64,000 nucleotides of DNA from VGDP01 sp964530335 (GCA_964530335.1 CAZGYG010000003.1:1-64000), one strand, 5' to 3'; shown: positions 1-11,132, counted from the stretch's first letter. Program-made: numbers and translations. Notes: generated by a model from the sequence alone, not told the origin.

Positions 1-25
1 CAAGGCCCCGAAGGCGAGGAATATC

Positions 26-823
26 ATGTCATTGCCGCTGATCGGCATCCCGTGCGACGCGCGCGAGATCGGGATTCACCCGTTCCATTGCGTCGGCGAG
101 AAGTACATCGCCGCCGTGGCGCGCGGCGCCGGCGCGCTTCCCGTCCTGCTGCCGGCGTTCGGGCCTGGCCCCGACATCCCGCCGCCGGTCACGCTCTACG
201 ACATCGACGCCATGCTCGATCGGCTCGACGGGTTGCTCGTCACCGGCAGCCCGTCCAACGTCGAGCCGCACCATTACGGCGGGCCGGCCAGCCGGCCCGG
301 CACGCTGCACGATCCGCAGCGCGACAACGTCATGCTGGCCATGACGCGCCGGGCGATCGAGCTTGGCGTGCCGCTGCTGGCGATCTGCCGCGGCATCCAG
401 GAGCTCAACGTGGCGCTGGGCGGCACGCTCCACCAGCACGTCGACGAAGTGCCGGGGCTTTCCGATCACCGCAGCCCCCAGGACGAGGCGCGCGAGGTCA
501 AGTACGGCCCCGCCCACGAGATCGAGCTCGAGCCCGGCGGGCTGCTGGCCCGGCTTTCGGGCATGCAGACGTGGCGGGTCAATTCGCTGCACGGCCAGGG
601 CATCGACCGGCTCGCCGCCGGGCTCGAGGCCGAAGCCACGGCCCCCGACGGCATGATCGAGGCGGTCGGCGTCAAGGGCGCCCGGGCGTTCGCGCTGGGC
701 GTGCAATGGCACCCGGAATGGCGCTTCTGGGAGGACAAGCTGTCCATCGCGCTGTTCGCCGCGTTCGGCGACGCGGCGCGGGCGCGCGCCGCACGGGCAG
801 GGGTTCATGGACGCGTGGCTTAA
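26..823 (+). CDS. Gamma-glutamyl-gamma-aminobutyrate hydrolase family protein (PuuD-like class I amidotransferase)
   Basis: A 265-residue class I glutamine-amidotransferase-fold hydrolase. Family members of the PuuD type split gamma-glutamyl-GABA into glutamate and GABA in the cytoplasm, the last step of gamma-glutamylated putrescine catabolism. The nucleophile sits in AICRGIQELN (Cys121) and the His/Glu pair in QWHPEW (His229, Glu231), so the triad is intact. The length matches E. coli PuuD (about 254). A GAGGA ribosome site lies 5 bases before the ATG. The gene overlaps the next, a glutamine-synthetase-like ligase, by 17 bp, and an aminotransferase follows, which supports a polyamine role. 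Substrate is inferred from family and context. Confidence 0.88.
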   Translation: MSLPLIGIPCDAREIGIHPFHCVGEKYIAAVARGAGALPVLLPAFGPGPDIPPPVTLYDIDAMLDRLDGLLVTGSPSNVEPHHYGGPASRPGTLHDPQRDNVMLAMTRRAIELGVPLLAICRGIQELNVALGGTLHQHVDEVPGLSDHRSPQDEAREVKYGPAHEIELEPGGLLARLSGMQTWRVNSLHGQGIDRLAAGLEAEATAPDGMIEAVGVKGARAFALGVQWHPEWRFWEDKLSIALFAAFGDAARARAARAGVHGRVA

Positions 824-2138
824 GGAGCGCCGGGTCGACGAGGTCGAGTGCCTGGTCCCCGACCTGGCCGGCATCCCGCGCGGCAAGATCCTGCCCGCGG
901 CCAGGTTCGCCAAGAGCATCGCCGAGGGCACGCTGCGCCTGCCCGAGTCGATCCTGGGCCAGACCGTGACCGGCGACGATTCGGATTCCGACACGGTCGA
1001 CGTGACCTCGCCCGACATCACGCTGGTGCCCGATGCCCGCACGATCCGCCTGGTGCCGTGGTACGAGGAACCGACCGCCGCAGTCATCTGCGACTGCGTC
1101 AACGTCGACGGGCGGCCGGTCGACATCGCCTCGCGCGCGGTGCTGCGCCGGGTCGTCGAGCTTTACGCCGAGCGCGGCTGGCGGCCCGAGGTGGCGCCAG
1201 AGCTCGAGTTCTTCCTGGTCGCGGTCAACACCGATCCCGACTACCCGCTGGAACCGCCGGTCGGCCGCTCGGGGCGCTCGGAGACCGGGCGCCAGCCCTA
1301 CGGCATCGACGCGGTCAACGAGTTCGACCCGCTGTTCGAGGACGTCTACAACTACTGCGAGGCTCAGGGCATCGAACTCGAAACCCTGACCCACGAGGCC
1401 GGCGCCGCCCAGATCGAGATCAACCTCGACCACGGCGAGCCGGTGCTGATCGCCGACGCGGTGTTCCTGTTCAAGCGCACCATGCGGCAGGCCGCGCTGC
1501 GCCACAAGATCTACGCCACGTTCATGGCCAAGCCGATGGAGAACGAGGCGGGCTCGGCGATGCACATCCACCAGAGCGTGGTCGACGCGGCCAACGGACG
1601 CAACCTGTTCGCCGACGACGCCGGCAATGACACGGCGTTGTTCCACGCCCACATCGCCGGGTTGCAGAAGCACCTGCCGGCGGCGATGCCGCTCCTGGCC
1701 CCCTACGTGAACTCGTATCGGCGTTTGCTGCGTCATTCGGACGCGCCGATCAACGTCCACTGGGCGGTCGAGAACCGCACGGTCGGCCTGCGCGTGCCGC
1801 GTTCGGGCCAGGCCGGGCGGCGGGTCGAGAACCGGGTCGCCGGGGCCGATGTGAATCCCTATCTGGCGATCGCCGCCTCGCTCGCGTGCGGCTACCTCGG
1901 CATGATCGAAGGGCTCGAGCCGGCCAAGCCGATCACCGGGTCCGGCTACACCCGGGCCCACGGCCTGCCGCGCTACCTGCCCGACGCCCTCGACAAGCTC
2001 GACGACAGCAAGGGCCTGCGCCGGGTGCTGGGCGATCGCTTCGTCGAACTCCTGCTCGACGTCAAGAACGCCGAGCACGACGCCTACCAGGCGGTCATCA
2101 GCAGTTGGGAGCGCGAGCACCTGCTGCTCAACGTCTGA
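807..2138 (+). CDS. Glutamine synthetase family protein (gamma-glutamylpolyamine synthetase-like)
   Basis: A 443-residue glutamine-synthetase-fold ligase. In the PuuA/GlnA3-like branch such enzymes use ATP to join glutamate to putrescine or another polyamine, making the substrate later removed by PuuD. The beta-grasp N-terminal domain covers about residues 1-110. The catalytic domain carries the GSAMHIHQS segment (metal and ATP site) and ENRTVGLRVP (glutamate/phosphate binding). It starts inside the preceding hydrolase gene, which indicates co-translation. It is shorter than true GlnA (about 470) and lacks the canonical adenylylation-loop context, so ammonia assimilation is unlikely. The exact amine substrate cannot be read from sequence. 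Confidence 0.88.
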   Translation: MDAWLKERRVDEVECLVPDLAGIPRGKILPAARFAKSIAEGTLRLPESILGQTVTGDDSDSDTVDVTSPDITLVPDARTIRLVPWYEEPTAAVICDCVNVDGRPVDIASRAVLRRVVELYAERGWRPEVAPELEFFLVAVNTDPDYPLEPPVGRSGRSETGRQPYGIDAVNEFDPLFEDVYNYCEAQGIELETLTHEAGAAQIEINLDHGEPVLIADAVFLFKRTMRQAALRHKIYATFMAKPMENEAGSAMHIHQSVVDAANGRNLFADDAGNDTALFHAHIAGLQKHLPAAMPLLAPYVNSYRRLLRHSDAPINVHWAVENRTVGLRVPRSGQAGRRVENRVAGADVNPYLAIAASLACGYLGMIEGLEPAKPITGSGYTRAHGLPRYLPDALDKLDDSKGLRRVLGDRFVELLLDVKNAEHDAYQAVISSWEREHLLLNV

Positions 2139-2318
2139 GCTCGGATGGCGCCGGGTGGCGGCCCGTGTTAGCGTCCGGCCATGGCGAACATCATTTCACG
2201 CCATCACGAACTCTTGATCCTGTGCGCGCGGATTGGGTTCAATCCTTGAGCCCTGGCTAGCGGTACCACCCCGCCGCCGTTTCTTCCGCCGTTGATCGAC
2301 CACCCAGGAGACTCCCCC

Positions 2319-3686
2319 GTGAGGGCCAACACCACCGCCCACTGGCGCGCGCTGGACGCGCGCCACCACCTGCACCCGTTCACCGATACCAAGGATCTCA
2401 ACGCCAAGGGCGTGCGCGTGATCACCCGCGCCAAAGGCGTGTGGATCGAGACCAGCGACGGCGAACGCCTGATCGACGGCATGGCCGGGCTGTGGTGCGT
2501 CAACATCGGCTACGGCCGCGAGGAGCTGGCGCGCGTCGCCCACGACCAGATGCTCGAGCTCGCGTACTACAACACGTTCTTCCAGTCGGCGACGCCGCCG
2601 GCGATCGAGCTGGCCGCCAAGCTGGCCGAGATCGCGCCCAAGGGGCTGAACCACGCCTTCTTCAACACCTCGGGGTCGGAGGCCAACGACACCATCGTCA
2701 AGTTCGTCCGGCTCTATTGGAACACGGTCGGCCGGCCGACCAAGAAGGCGATCATCGGCCGCCGCGACGGCTACCACGGCTCGACCCTGGCGGCGGCGTC
2801 GCTGTGCGGGCTCAGCCATATGCACCCGCAGTTCGACCTGCCGCTGCCGGGCTTCGTCCACATCGCCTCGCCCTACTGGTACCGCGACGGCGGCAATGAG
2901 CAGCCCGATGCGTACGGGCTCAGGGTGGCGCGCGAGCTCGAGGCCAAGATCCTCGAGCTCGGCGCCGACAACGTCGGCGCCTTCATCGGCGAGCCGGTGA
3001 TGGGCGCGGGCGGGGTCATCGTGCCGCCGGCGAGCTACTGGGGCGAGGTTCAGCGCATCTGTCGCGCCCACGACGTGCTGCTGATCGCCGACGAGGTGAT
3101 CTGCGGCTTCGGCCGCACCGGGCGCTGGTTCGGTTCCGACACCTACGGCATCGACCCGGATTTCATGACCATGGCCAAGGGGCTGTCGTCGGGCTACCAG
3201 CCGATCTCCGCGGTCATGGTCAACGACCGCGTCGCCGAGCCGATCATCGAGCAGGCCGGCGAGGTCGCCCACGGCATGACGTACTCGGGCCATCCGGTCG
3301 CCTGCGCGGTGGCGCTCAAGAACATCGAGATCCTGCAGCAGGAGCGCATCGTCGAGCGCGTGGGCGCCGAGACCGGGCCCCACTTCCAGGCGCGGCTGGC
3401 CGAGCTCGCCGACCACCCGCTGGTCGGCGAGGTGCGCGGCGTCGGCATGGTGGCGGCGATCGAGCTCGCGGCCGACAAGCGCGCCCGGCGCCCGTTCCCC
3501 AAGGACAAGCACGCCGGGTTGATCTGCCGCGGGCATTCGACCGCGAACGGGCTGATCATGCGCGCGGTCGGCGACGCCATGGTGCTTTCGCCGCCGCTGG
3601 TCATCACCAAGCCCGAGATCGACGAGCTGGTGCGCCGGGCGCGCGCCGCGCTCGACGCCACGGCCAAGGAGCTCGGGGTCGGGTAG
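2319..3686 (+). CDS. Class III aminotransferase (polyamine/omega-amino acid:pyruvate type)
   Basis: A 455-residue fold-type I, class III PLP aminotransferase of the SpuC/omega-amino-acid:pyruvate group. The PLP lysine is in MAKGLSSGYQ (Lys287), the PLP-ring aspartate in LLIADEVICGFGRTG and the phosphate-binding segment in NTSGSEAND. I chose the GTG at 2319 because AGGAG lies 8 bases upstream; an in-frame TTG at 2292 has no such site. It is 180 bp from the ligase gene and in the same direction, so it may be the transaminase of the same polyamine route. Close paralogues act on beta-alanine or taurine, so the substrate remains open. Confidence 0.88.
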   Translation: MRANTTAHWRALDARHHLHPFTDTKDLNAKGVRVITRAKGVWIETSDGERLIDGMAGLWCVNIGYGREELARVAHDQMLELAYYNTFFQSATPPAIELAAKLAEIAPKGLNHAFFNTSGSEANDTIVKFVRLYWNTVGRPTKKAIIGRRDGYHGSTLAAASLCGLSHMHPQFDLPLPGFVHIASPYWYRDGGNEQPDAYGLRVARELEAKILELGADNVGAFIGEPVMGAGGVIVPPASYWGEVQRICRAHDVLLIADEVICGFGRTGRWFGSDTYGIDPDFMTMAKGLSSGYQPISAVMVNDRVAEPIIEQAGEVAHGMTYSGHPVACAVALKNIEILQQERIVERVGAETGPHFQARLAELADHPLVGEVRGVGMVAAIELAADKRARRPFPKDKHAGLICRGHSTANGLIMRAVGDAMVLSPPLVITKPEIDELVRRARAALDATAKELGVG

Positions 3687-3822
3687 GCGCGAGTCGTTAC
3701 TTCATCGGCCGGCAGAAGCTGGCGCCCGACTCGAGATCTAACGCAGCGGCGATGATTTCGCTTGCAAGAGATTCGACCGTGCCTTGTTATGACCGATTAA
3801 TGGGGCCACGCCGGACTCGGCG

Positions 3823-5715
3823 ATGAGCATTTCGCGCGGCATCTGGGTAACGTTCGGAATCGTCTGCGCCGGGATCCTCATGATCGTCGGCGTGGAGTTG
3901 ATCAGCCTCACGCAATCGCTGCGCCTGCTGCGCGGTTACGACGCCATCAAGGTGGCGACCGATGAGCTGCGCGGCATCTATCGCAACCTGCGCGAGGCCG
4001 AATCGACCCAGCGGGGCTTCCTCCTGACCGGCGATCCGGAGCGCGCGCGAACCTTCGAACTCGCCGCGCTCGAATTCGAACGCCACGTCGAGCGCTATCG
4101 CGCGCTGGTCGAGGCGGGCGACGACGGCAATCCGAACCCGGGCCAGGCCGTCTCGGACATTCGTGCGCTCGACGAGATCGAGTCGTTCGGCGACCGCGCC
4201 ATGGACCAGATGCGCTCATCTGTTCGGGTGTGGCTGGAGTCTGGCGCCATGGACCCGGGCGTGGTGCCCATGATTCGCGAGGTCCGCGGCTACACCGAGC
4301 GCGTCGATGGGCTGGTCGGGGCCATGGTGGCGCGCAACGACATGCTGCTCGCGCGTTTCGGCTCCATGCAGGCCGGCTCGCACGGCCGCTCCCTGGTCGT
4401 GATCACCGGCGGCGGCCTGGCGCTGCTCGCCCTGCTCGCGGGCATGAGCGTGCAGCTCAACCGCCGCATGAGCCGGTCGCTCGCGCCGCTCGTCGAGGCC
4501 ACGCGACGGGTCGGCGCTGGCGATTTCAGCTATCGCCTCGAGGTGAAGCGGCTCGACGAGGTCGGCCGGCTGGCGGCGTCGTTCAACGAAATGGCCGCCG
4601 CGCGGGAAAGCGTCCAGTTGCGGCACGCCGAGGCCGAACGGGCGCGCCAAGCCGCGGTCGCCGCGCTCCAGAGCCAGGGCGTGGCCATCGAGATCTTGAG
4701 CAAGATGGCCAACCGTCTGCAGACCTGCATGAGCTTCGAGGAATTCGGCACGGTGGTGGGGCAATACGTCCCGCAGGCGCTGCCCGATCGGCCCGGCGCG
4801 CTCTATTTGCTGCGCGATTCGCGCAATACGATGACGCTCGGCACGTCGTGGGGCGAAACGCGCGTCGCGGCCGAGTTCGAGGCGCCCGACTGCTGGGCCA
4901 TGCGGCGCGGCCAGGTCCACCGCGTCAAGGACGGCTCGTACGACGTCCGCTGCACCCACGTGGGCGACCTCGGCGGGCGCGGTTACCGCTGCCTGCCGCT
5001 GATCGCCCACGGCGAGCCCATCGGCATCGTGTACCTGGAAGATCCGCCCGGCGTACTCGACGAGGCGGACAGCCTGGCCGAGGCCGTGGAGAAGCGCCTC
5101 GAGATTCTGATCGAGAACCTGGCGCTCGCCATCGCCAATTTCCGGTTGCGCGAATCCCTGCGCGAACAATCGATCCGCGACGCGGTGACCGGGCTGCTCA
5201 ACCGGCGGTATCTGGACGAGGCGCTCGGCGTGGAGTTCGCGCGCGCCCGGCGTCTCGGCGTGCCTGTTTCCATTGTCATGTTCGACGTCGACCATTTCAA
5301 GCGCGTCAACGACGAATACGGTCACGACGTGGGCGACGAGGTGCTCCATGCCGTCGGCACGACACTCAAGACCATGACCCGCGCCACCGACGTTGTCTGC
5401 CGCTACGGCGGCGAGGAGTTCTGCGCCATCATGCCCGGCGCCGACATCGCGCTGGCGGCCATGCGGGCCGAGGCCGTGCGCAAGGCGGTGGCGCGGATTT
5501 CCCCGCGCCATCAGGGGCGCGCCCTGGCGCCCGTTACGATCTCGGCCGGCGTGGCCCAGTGGCGGGTCGACGCCGAGTCCAACGAGGACGTGCTGCGCCG
5601 GGCGGACCTCGCGCTCTACGAGGCGAAGCGTAGCGGCCGCGATCGGGTCGTGACCGCGCCCCCGGAGGACGAGTCTCCTGCGGACGACGAGCCCATCGCC
5701 GCCGCGTCCCTTTAG
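3823..5715 (+). CDS. Membrane diguanylate cyclase: CHASE3-like sensor, HAMP, GAF, GGDEF
   Basis: A 630-residue inner-membrane signalling enzyme predicted to make cyclic di-GMP from GTP. Order: a transmembrane helix at about residues 8-28; a periplasmic CHASE3-like helical region with the typical ESTQRGFLLTGDP segment; a second helix near 190-212; HAMP to about 265; a coiled linker and GAF-like domain (about 280-440); and a C-terminal GGDEF domain. The active site reads RYGGEEF (GGEEF at 529-533), an active variant. An RATD inhibitory site (RxxD) lies five residues upstream, so product feedback is expected. No clear ribosome site precedes the ATG. The neighbours do not reveal the signal. Confidence 0.9.
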   Translation: MSISRGIWVTFGIVCAGILMIVGVELISLTQSLRLLRGYDAIKVATDELRGIYRNLREAESTQRGFLLTGDPERARTFELAALEFERHVERYRALVEAGDDGNPNPGQAVSDIRALDEIESFGDRAMDQMRSSVRVWLESGAMDPGVVPMIREVRGYTERVDGLVGAMVARNDMLLARFGSMQAGSHGRSLVVITGGGLALLALLAGMSVQLNRRMSRSLAPLVEATRRVGAGDFSYRLEVKRLDEVGRLAASFNEMAAARESVQLRHAEAERARQAAVAALQSQGVAIEILSKMANRLQTCMSFEEFGTVVGQYVPQALPDRPGALYLLRDSRNTMTLGTSWGETRVAAEFEAPDCWAMRRGQVHRVKDGSYDVRCTHVGDLGGRGYRCLPLIAHGEPIGIVYLEDPPGVLDEADSLAEAVEKRLEILIENLALAIANFRLRESLREQSIRDAVTGLLNRRYLDEALGVEFARARRLGVPVSIVMFDVDHFKRVNDEYGHDVGDEVLHAVGTTLKTMTRATDVVCRYGGEEFCAIMPGADIALAAMRAEAVRKAVARISPRHQGRALAPVTISAGVAQWRVDAESNEDVLRRADLALYEAKRSGRDRVVTAPPEDESPADDEPIAAASL

Positions 5716-5794
5716 GCGAGGTCCCCGCGGGCGGTCGGCGCGACGTCGCGCGGACGCGCTGGCGACAGCGCTTTGTTCCGCCGGGGAATCAGCC

Positions 5795-6427
5795 ATGCCC
5801 ATGCGCTCGATCGAGGAGTTGATCGCGGGGTTTCGCGAATTCCGCGACCGGCACTTCGAGCCAAACCGCGAGTTCTACGAGAGACTGGCGACCGAAGGCC
5901 AGGCGCCGCGCGTCATGATCGTGGCGTGCGCCGATTCGCGCGTCGATCCCCTGCGCATCACTGGCGCCGGGCTCGGCGACGTGTTCGTCGTGCGCAACGT
6001 GGCGAACCTGGTGCCGCCCTACGCGCCCGACGGCGCCTACCACGGCACCAGCGCGGCGCTCGAGTTCGCGGTGCGCGTGCTAGGTGTCGAGCACGTGGTG
6101 GTCATGGGCCATGCGCGCTGCGGCGGCATCCAGGCGCTGCTCGAGGGTTCGCCGCTCGCCGGTCGGGGCGACGACTTCATCGGCGCGTGGATGTCGATCG
6201 CCGCGCCGGCCCGCGCCCGCGCCGAGGCCAGTTCGCCGCCCGGCGCCGAACGCCAGCGCGCGTGCGAGCACGAGAGCATCAGGGGCTCGCTTGCCAATTT
6301 GGCGACGTTCCCGTGGATCCGCGACCGGGTCGACGCCGGCCGGCTGCGTCTGCACGGTTGGTACTTCGATCTTGCCGGCGCGCGCCTGATGCGCCTGGGT
6401 TCGGCCGGCGCGTTCGAGGACGTGTGA
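5795..6427 (+). CDS. Beta-class carbonic anhydrase
   Basis: A 210-residue beta-carbonic anhydrase converting carbon dioxide and water to bicarbonate in the cytoplasm. The zinc ligands are visible as CADSR (Cys45, Asp47, Arg49: the Cys ligand and the Asp-Arg dyad) and HARCGG (His106, Cys109). Length is typical (200-220). A weak GGGGA precedes the ATG at 5795; a second in-frame ATG lies at 5801. The gene ends 7 bp before the stop of the convergent quinone oxidoreductase and shows no operon partner. Confidence 0.94.
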   Translation: MPMRSIEELIAGFREFRDRHFEPNREFYERLATEGQAPRVMIVACADSRVDPLRITGAGLGDVFVVRNVANLVPPYAPDGAYHGTSAALEFAVRVLGVEHVVVMGHARCGGIQALLEGSPLAGRGDDFIGAWMSIAAPARARAEASSPPGAERQRACEHESIRGSLANLATFPWIRDRVDAGRLRLHGWYFDLAGARLMRLGSAGAFEDV

Positions 6428-6434
6428 GGCGCCG

Positions 6435-7409
6435 CTACGGCAGCAGCACCGTGGAGCCCGTGGTCTTGCGCGCCTCGAGATCTCGGTGCGCCGTCGCCGC
6501 CTCGGCCAGCGGGTAGGTCTGGTTGATCTCGATCTTGACCTTGCCGGCCTCGACCATCTCGAACAGCGCGCCGGCGCTCGCCACCAGGTCGGCGCGCCGG
6601 GCGTTGTAGGCCATCAGCGACGGGCGCGTAAGGAACAGCGACCCCTTGGCCGCGAGCAGCGCCGGGTTGAACGCCTCGACCGGCCCCGAGGATTGCCCGA
6701 ACAGCGCCATCAACCCGCGCGGCGCCAGGCAATCGAGCGAGCGCATGAACGTGTCCTTGCCGACCGAGTCGTAGACCACGCGCACGCCCTTGCCCCCGGT
6801 AAGCTGGCGGCTGCGCGCGACGAAGTCTTCCTCGGCCGTGACGATCGGGTAATGGCAGCCGTGCGCCTTGGCGAGCTCGGCCTTGGTCGGCGTCGAGACC
6901 GTGCCGATCACGGTGGCGCCAAGCGCGTGCGCCCACTGGCTTAGGATCAGCCCGACCCCGCCGGCCGCGGCGTGGACCAGGATCGCGTCGCCTCTCTCGA
7001 CCTTGATCGTGCGCCGGAGCAGGTACTCGGCGGTCATGCCCTTGAGCATCATGGCCGCGGCGGTGCGGTTCTCGATCCCCTCCGGCACGGCCACGAGCTG
7101 GTCCGCCGGGATCAGTCGGTGGTCGGCATAAGCGCCCAGCGGCCCGCCCGCGTAGGCGACCCGGTCGCCGACCTTGAGGTCGGCCACGTCGGCGCCCAGC
7201 GCCTCGATGACCCCCGCGGCTTCCAGGCCGATGCCCGAGGGCAGCGTGACCGGGTAAAGCCCGGTGCGGTGGTAGACGTCGATGAAGTTGAGCCCGATCG
7301 CGGTCTGGCGCACCAGGGCAAGACCGCCGCTCGGCTTGCCCGCATCGACCTCCTCGTAACGCAGAACCTCGGGCCCGCCGTGCTTGTGCATGCGAATCGC
7401 GCGCGCCAT
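6435..7409 (-). CDS. Quinone oxidoreductase (zinc-free medium-chain dehydrogenase/reductase)
   Basis: A 324-residue NADPH:quinone reductase of the QOR branch. The N-terminal catalytic domain (about 1-125) includes GLNFIDVYHRTGLYP, typical of QOR and without the zinc cysteines of alcohol dehydrogenases. The Rossmann domain carries AAAGGVGLILSQWA, with VYDSVGKDTF further on. It reduces quinones or enones by one- or two-electron transfer from NADPH in the cytosol. An AAGGGGG ribosome site lies 5 bases before the ATG. It is monocistronic as far as the sequence shows. Confidence 0.92.
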   Translation of the reverse strand: MARAIRMHKHGGPEVLRYEEVDAGKPSGGLALVRQTAIGLNFIDVYHRTGLYPVTLPSGIGLEAAGVIEALGADVADLKVGDRVAYAGGPLGAYADHRLIPADQLVAVPEGIENRTAAAMMLKGMTAEYLLRRTIKVERGDAILVHAAAGGVGLILSQWAHALGATVIGTVSTPTKAELAKAHGCHYPIVTAEEDFVARSRQLTGGKGVRVVYDSVGKDTFMRSLDCLAPRGLMALFGQSSGPVEAFNPALLAAKGSLFLTRPSLMAYNARRADLVASAGALFEMVEAGKVKIEINQTYPLAEAATAHRDLEARKTTGSTVLLP

Positions 7410-7546
7410 GGTGCCCCCTTCGTTCGCCGCCGCGACTCTAGTTGGTTCGGATCGCCATCGCCAACGCTGGTCGCCCGGTCGCTATGGTGACGGCGCGCGC
7501 GCGTGTACCATCGCGCGTCATGTCGGGCCGGGAGGGCTTCGGCGTC

Positions 7547-8089
7547 ATGCGCAAGTTCGGCACGTTCGTACGCCTGCTCGGCATGTTGTGGTTCGTCGGC
7601 ATCTTGATCGCCTTCTTCATCGACATGGATGACAGCGGCGTGCTCGAAGGTTACGTCGGCGCCGAGGAGATCGTGGAGATCTTCGCAGGGCTGGCCGCCG
7701 GCGTCTTTCCGGGCATCTTGGCGTGGATCGCGGGCGGTGTGATCGAGCGCCGCGCCGCGCGCTTCGAGACCATGGGCGAAGCCGGGGAACCAGCGGCGGC
7801 TTCGCCTGCGGAACGGCCGGCAGGCCGCTCGCGAGGTCGTTCGAATCCCCGGTTTGTCGAGCAGATTCTGGCGCACAACCTGAAGGAAATTGCGCGCGTG
7901 ATGGCTCGCGGGCAGGCCAAGACACCCGCCCCGCCAGGCGAGACGAAGCCGGGGGCGGCCGAACACCCGACGACGACGGCCCCGAAGTCGGCGCCGGCCG
8001 AGCCACGGCCGGAACCGGCGCCATCGAGCAAGTCGCCGCCGACCGTCGACCGTCCCGTGACCCGGCGCAAGAGCATCGTCGAGCGTTAG
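7547..8089 (+). CDS. Hypothetical two-helix membrane protein with proline/alanine-rich tail
   Basis: Not recognised. From the ATG at 7547 (GGAGG 11 bases upstream; an alternative ATG is at 7520) it encodes 180 residues. Two hydrophobic segments are evident, about residues 8-26 (a VRLLGMLWFVGILIAFF stretch) and about 46-66 (FAGLAAGVFPGILAWIAGG), followed by an Arg/Ala/Pro-rich, probably disordered cytoplasmic tail. The segment NPRFVEQILAHNLKEIARV could be a short amphipathic helix. Divergent from the oxidoreductase and upstream of a repeat hairpin. No function can be assigned. Confidence 0.6.
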   Translation: MRKFGTFVRLLGMLWFVGILIAFFIDMDDSGVLEGYVGAEEIVEIFAGLAAGVFPGILAWIAGGVIERRAARFETMGEAGEPAAASPAERPAGRSRGRSNPRFVEQILAHNLKEIARVMARGQAKTPAPPGETKPGAAEHPTTTAPKSAPAEPRPEPAPSSKSPPTVDRPVTRRKSIVER

Positions 8090-8124
8090 CAGGCTGGAAG
8101 GCCCGCAGGTCCGGGGGCCAACCG

Positions 8125-8153
8125 GTAGGGGCGGGTCTAAGACCCGCCCCTAC
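8125..8153. repeat. Perfect palindromic repeat, copy 1
   Basis: Thirteen-base arms GTAGGGGCGGGTC and GACCCGCCCCTAC flank a TAA loop. It sits in the 106-bp gap between the convergent membrane-protein and cytochrome genes. A near-identical hairpin (GTAGGGGTGGGTC arms) is at 24062-24090 and a partial copy at about 24049. It could act as a two-way transcription end or be a dispersed REP-like element; the copy at 24062 favours a repeat family. Confidence 0.8.
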
Positions 8154-8195
8154 AAGAAGCGGCGCGCCGCGTGCCCCGACCGACGAATCGCGTTC

Positions 8196-8984
8196 CTACT
8201 CGGTCGGCAGGGTCTGCGTGTAGGCCAGGATGTCGACCAGATCGTCGATCGACAGCACGTTGAGGGCGACCATGCCGACCCCGGGCTGACCGAAGCGGAT
8301 CTTGTGCAGGGCCTCCCACGGGTTGTCGGCCGCGACGGTGCCGATGTACTCGGGCTCGGTCTCGCTGCCGAAGTTCATGGCCTTGCCGTCGAAGCCGTGG
8401 CACACGGCGCAGACGTTCTGGAAGAAACCGGCGCCGCGGCCCGCGTCACCACGCGCGGCCTTGGTCGCCCGGTCGATGTAGCGATCGACGTTGATCTGGC
8501 CCTGGCTCAGGAACAGGGCGAGCTTCTCCATGGCGGCGTGGGGAATCTGCGCCTCGGTGTAGCCGTGGGTCTCGTTCATGATGATGGCGTGAATCTCCTC
8601 GGGATTCTTCCCCGCCACTCCGGTCACGCCCGTGATCCCGGTGAAGTGGGAGCCGCTACTGTAGGCGCCCGCGGCGCCCATGTAGTCCCAGCCGTGGCAT
8701 TCCTTGCAGCGCCAAGTCGAGGCGCCGGACTTCTCGCCCTCGGCCGGATACGCGGGGTGGTTGCCCTCGGGCGGGTCGACCTCCGTGACCGCCATCCAGT
8801 TGTCGTAGAGCTCGCCGCCGCGCGCGATGTCCCACACGCTGGTCATCTCGTGGGCATGGGTCCAGTCCTCCATGTCCTCCGCTTCCTGCGCCATGGTTTG
8901 GCCGCCGGCAAGGCCCCATGCGAACGCGAGCGAGGCCACCAGCAGAGCGGTGCCCGTCGAGCCGCGAAAAAGCTTGCGAGTCAT
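8196..8984 (-). CDS. Periplasmic diheme c-type cytochrome
   Basis: A 262-residue secreted cytochrome. The ATG at 8984 (GGAGGGGG 7 bases upstream) begins a Sec signal peptide with hydrophobic core ALLVASLAFAWGLAGG and a cleavage region after TMAQ. Two haem-binding sites are visible: CKECH (Cys93-His97) and CAVCH (Cys192-His196), with possible methionine ligands such as GMVALN near residue 238. It should carry electrons in the periplasm; the redox partner is unknown and no oxidase or dehydrogenase subunit lies next to it. An FNR/FixK-type box upstream suggests induction at low oxygen. Related proteins are labelled cytochrome c family or sulfur-oxidation-like; I cannot decide between these. Confidence 0.88.
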   Translation of the reverse strand: MTRKLFRGSTGTALLVASLAFAWGLAGGQTMAQEAEDMEDWTHAHEMTSVWDIARGGELYDNWMAVTEVDPPEGNHPAYPAEGEKSGASTWRCKECHGWDYMGAAGAYSSGSHFTGITGVTGVAGKNPEEIHAIIMNETHGYTEAQIPHAAMEKLALFLSQGQINVDRYIDRATKAARGDAGRGAGFFQNVCAVCHGFDGKAMNFGSETEPEYIGTVAADNPWEALHKIRFGQPGVGMVALNVLSIDDLVDILAYTQTLPTE

Positions 8985-9007
8985 GTCCTGACCCCCTCCG
9001 GAAAATT

Positions 9008-9035
9008 GTCCACGAATGCAAGTCCACGAATGCAA
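9008..9035. repeat. Two tandem copies of a 14-bp unit upstream of the cytochrome gene
   Basis: GTCCACGAATGCAA occurs twice in direct tandem (9008-9021 and 9022-9035), 24-51 bp upstream of the cytochrome start. If transcription starts near 9034 as the FNR-box spacing predicts, the repeat would form the 5' leader. It may be a regulatory duplication or simple slippage. Confidence 0.85.
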
Positions 9036-9040
9036 TATGT

Positions 9041-9082
9041 ATACTAAACGGCTGCGCCAAGCGAACAATTGATCCAGATCAA
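9041..9082 (-). promoter_or_regulatory. FNR/FixK-type box with matched -10 for the cytochrome c gene
   Basis: A perfect FNR-family consensus, TTGAT-N4-ATCAA, lies at 9069-9082. On the minus strand a -10-like TAGTAT lies at 9046-9041. If the box is centred at -41.5, as in class II FNR promoters, the predicted start is about 9034, which puts TAGTAT exactly at -12 to -7. The next gene downstream is the diheme cytochrome c. The site is seen directly; oxygen-responsive control is inferred. The FNR, Anr or FixK protein itself is not in the window. Confidence 0.65.
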
Positions 9083-9110
9083 CCAGAGACATCTCCCGAA
9101 GCCAGGATCG

Positions 9111-11132
<2,022 letters not shown>

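Noticed and set aside
2230..2245. Hairpin GGATTG-GGTT-CAATCC before the aminotransferase
   Set aside because: Short stem without T tract; likely chance, and it is far from the preceding stop.
3687..3822. Possible tRNA or small RNA between aminotransferase and cyclase
   Set aside because: No cloverleaf, no T-loop GTTCRA sequence and no terminator were found.
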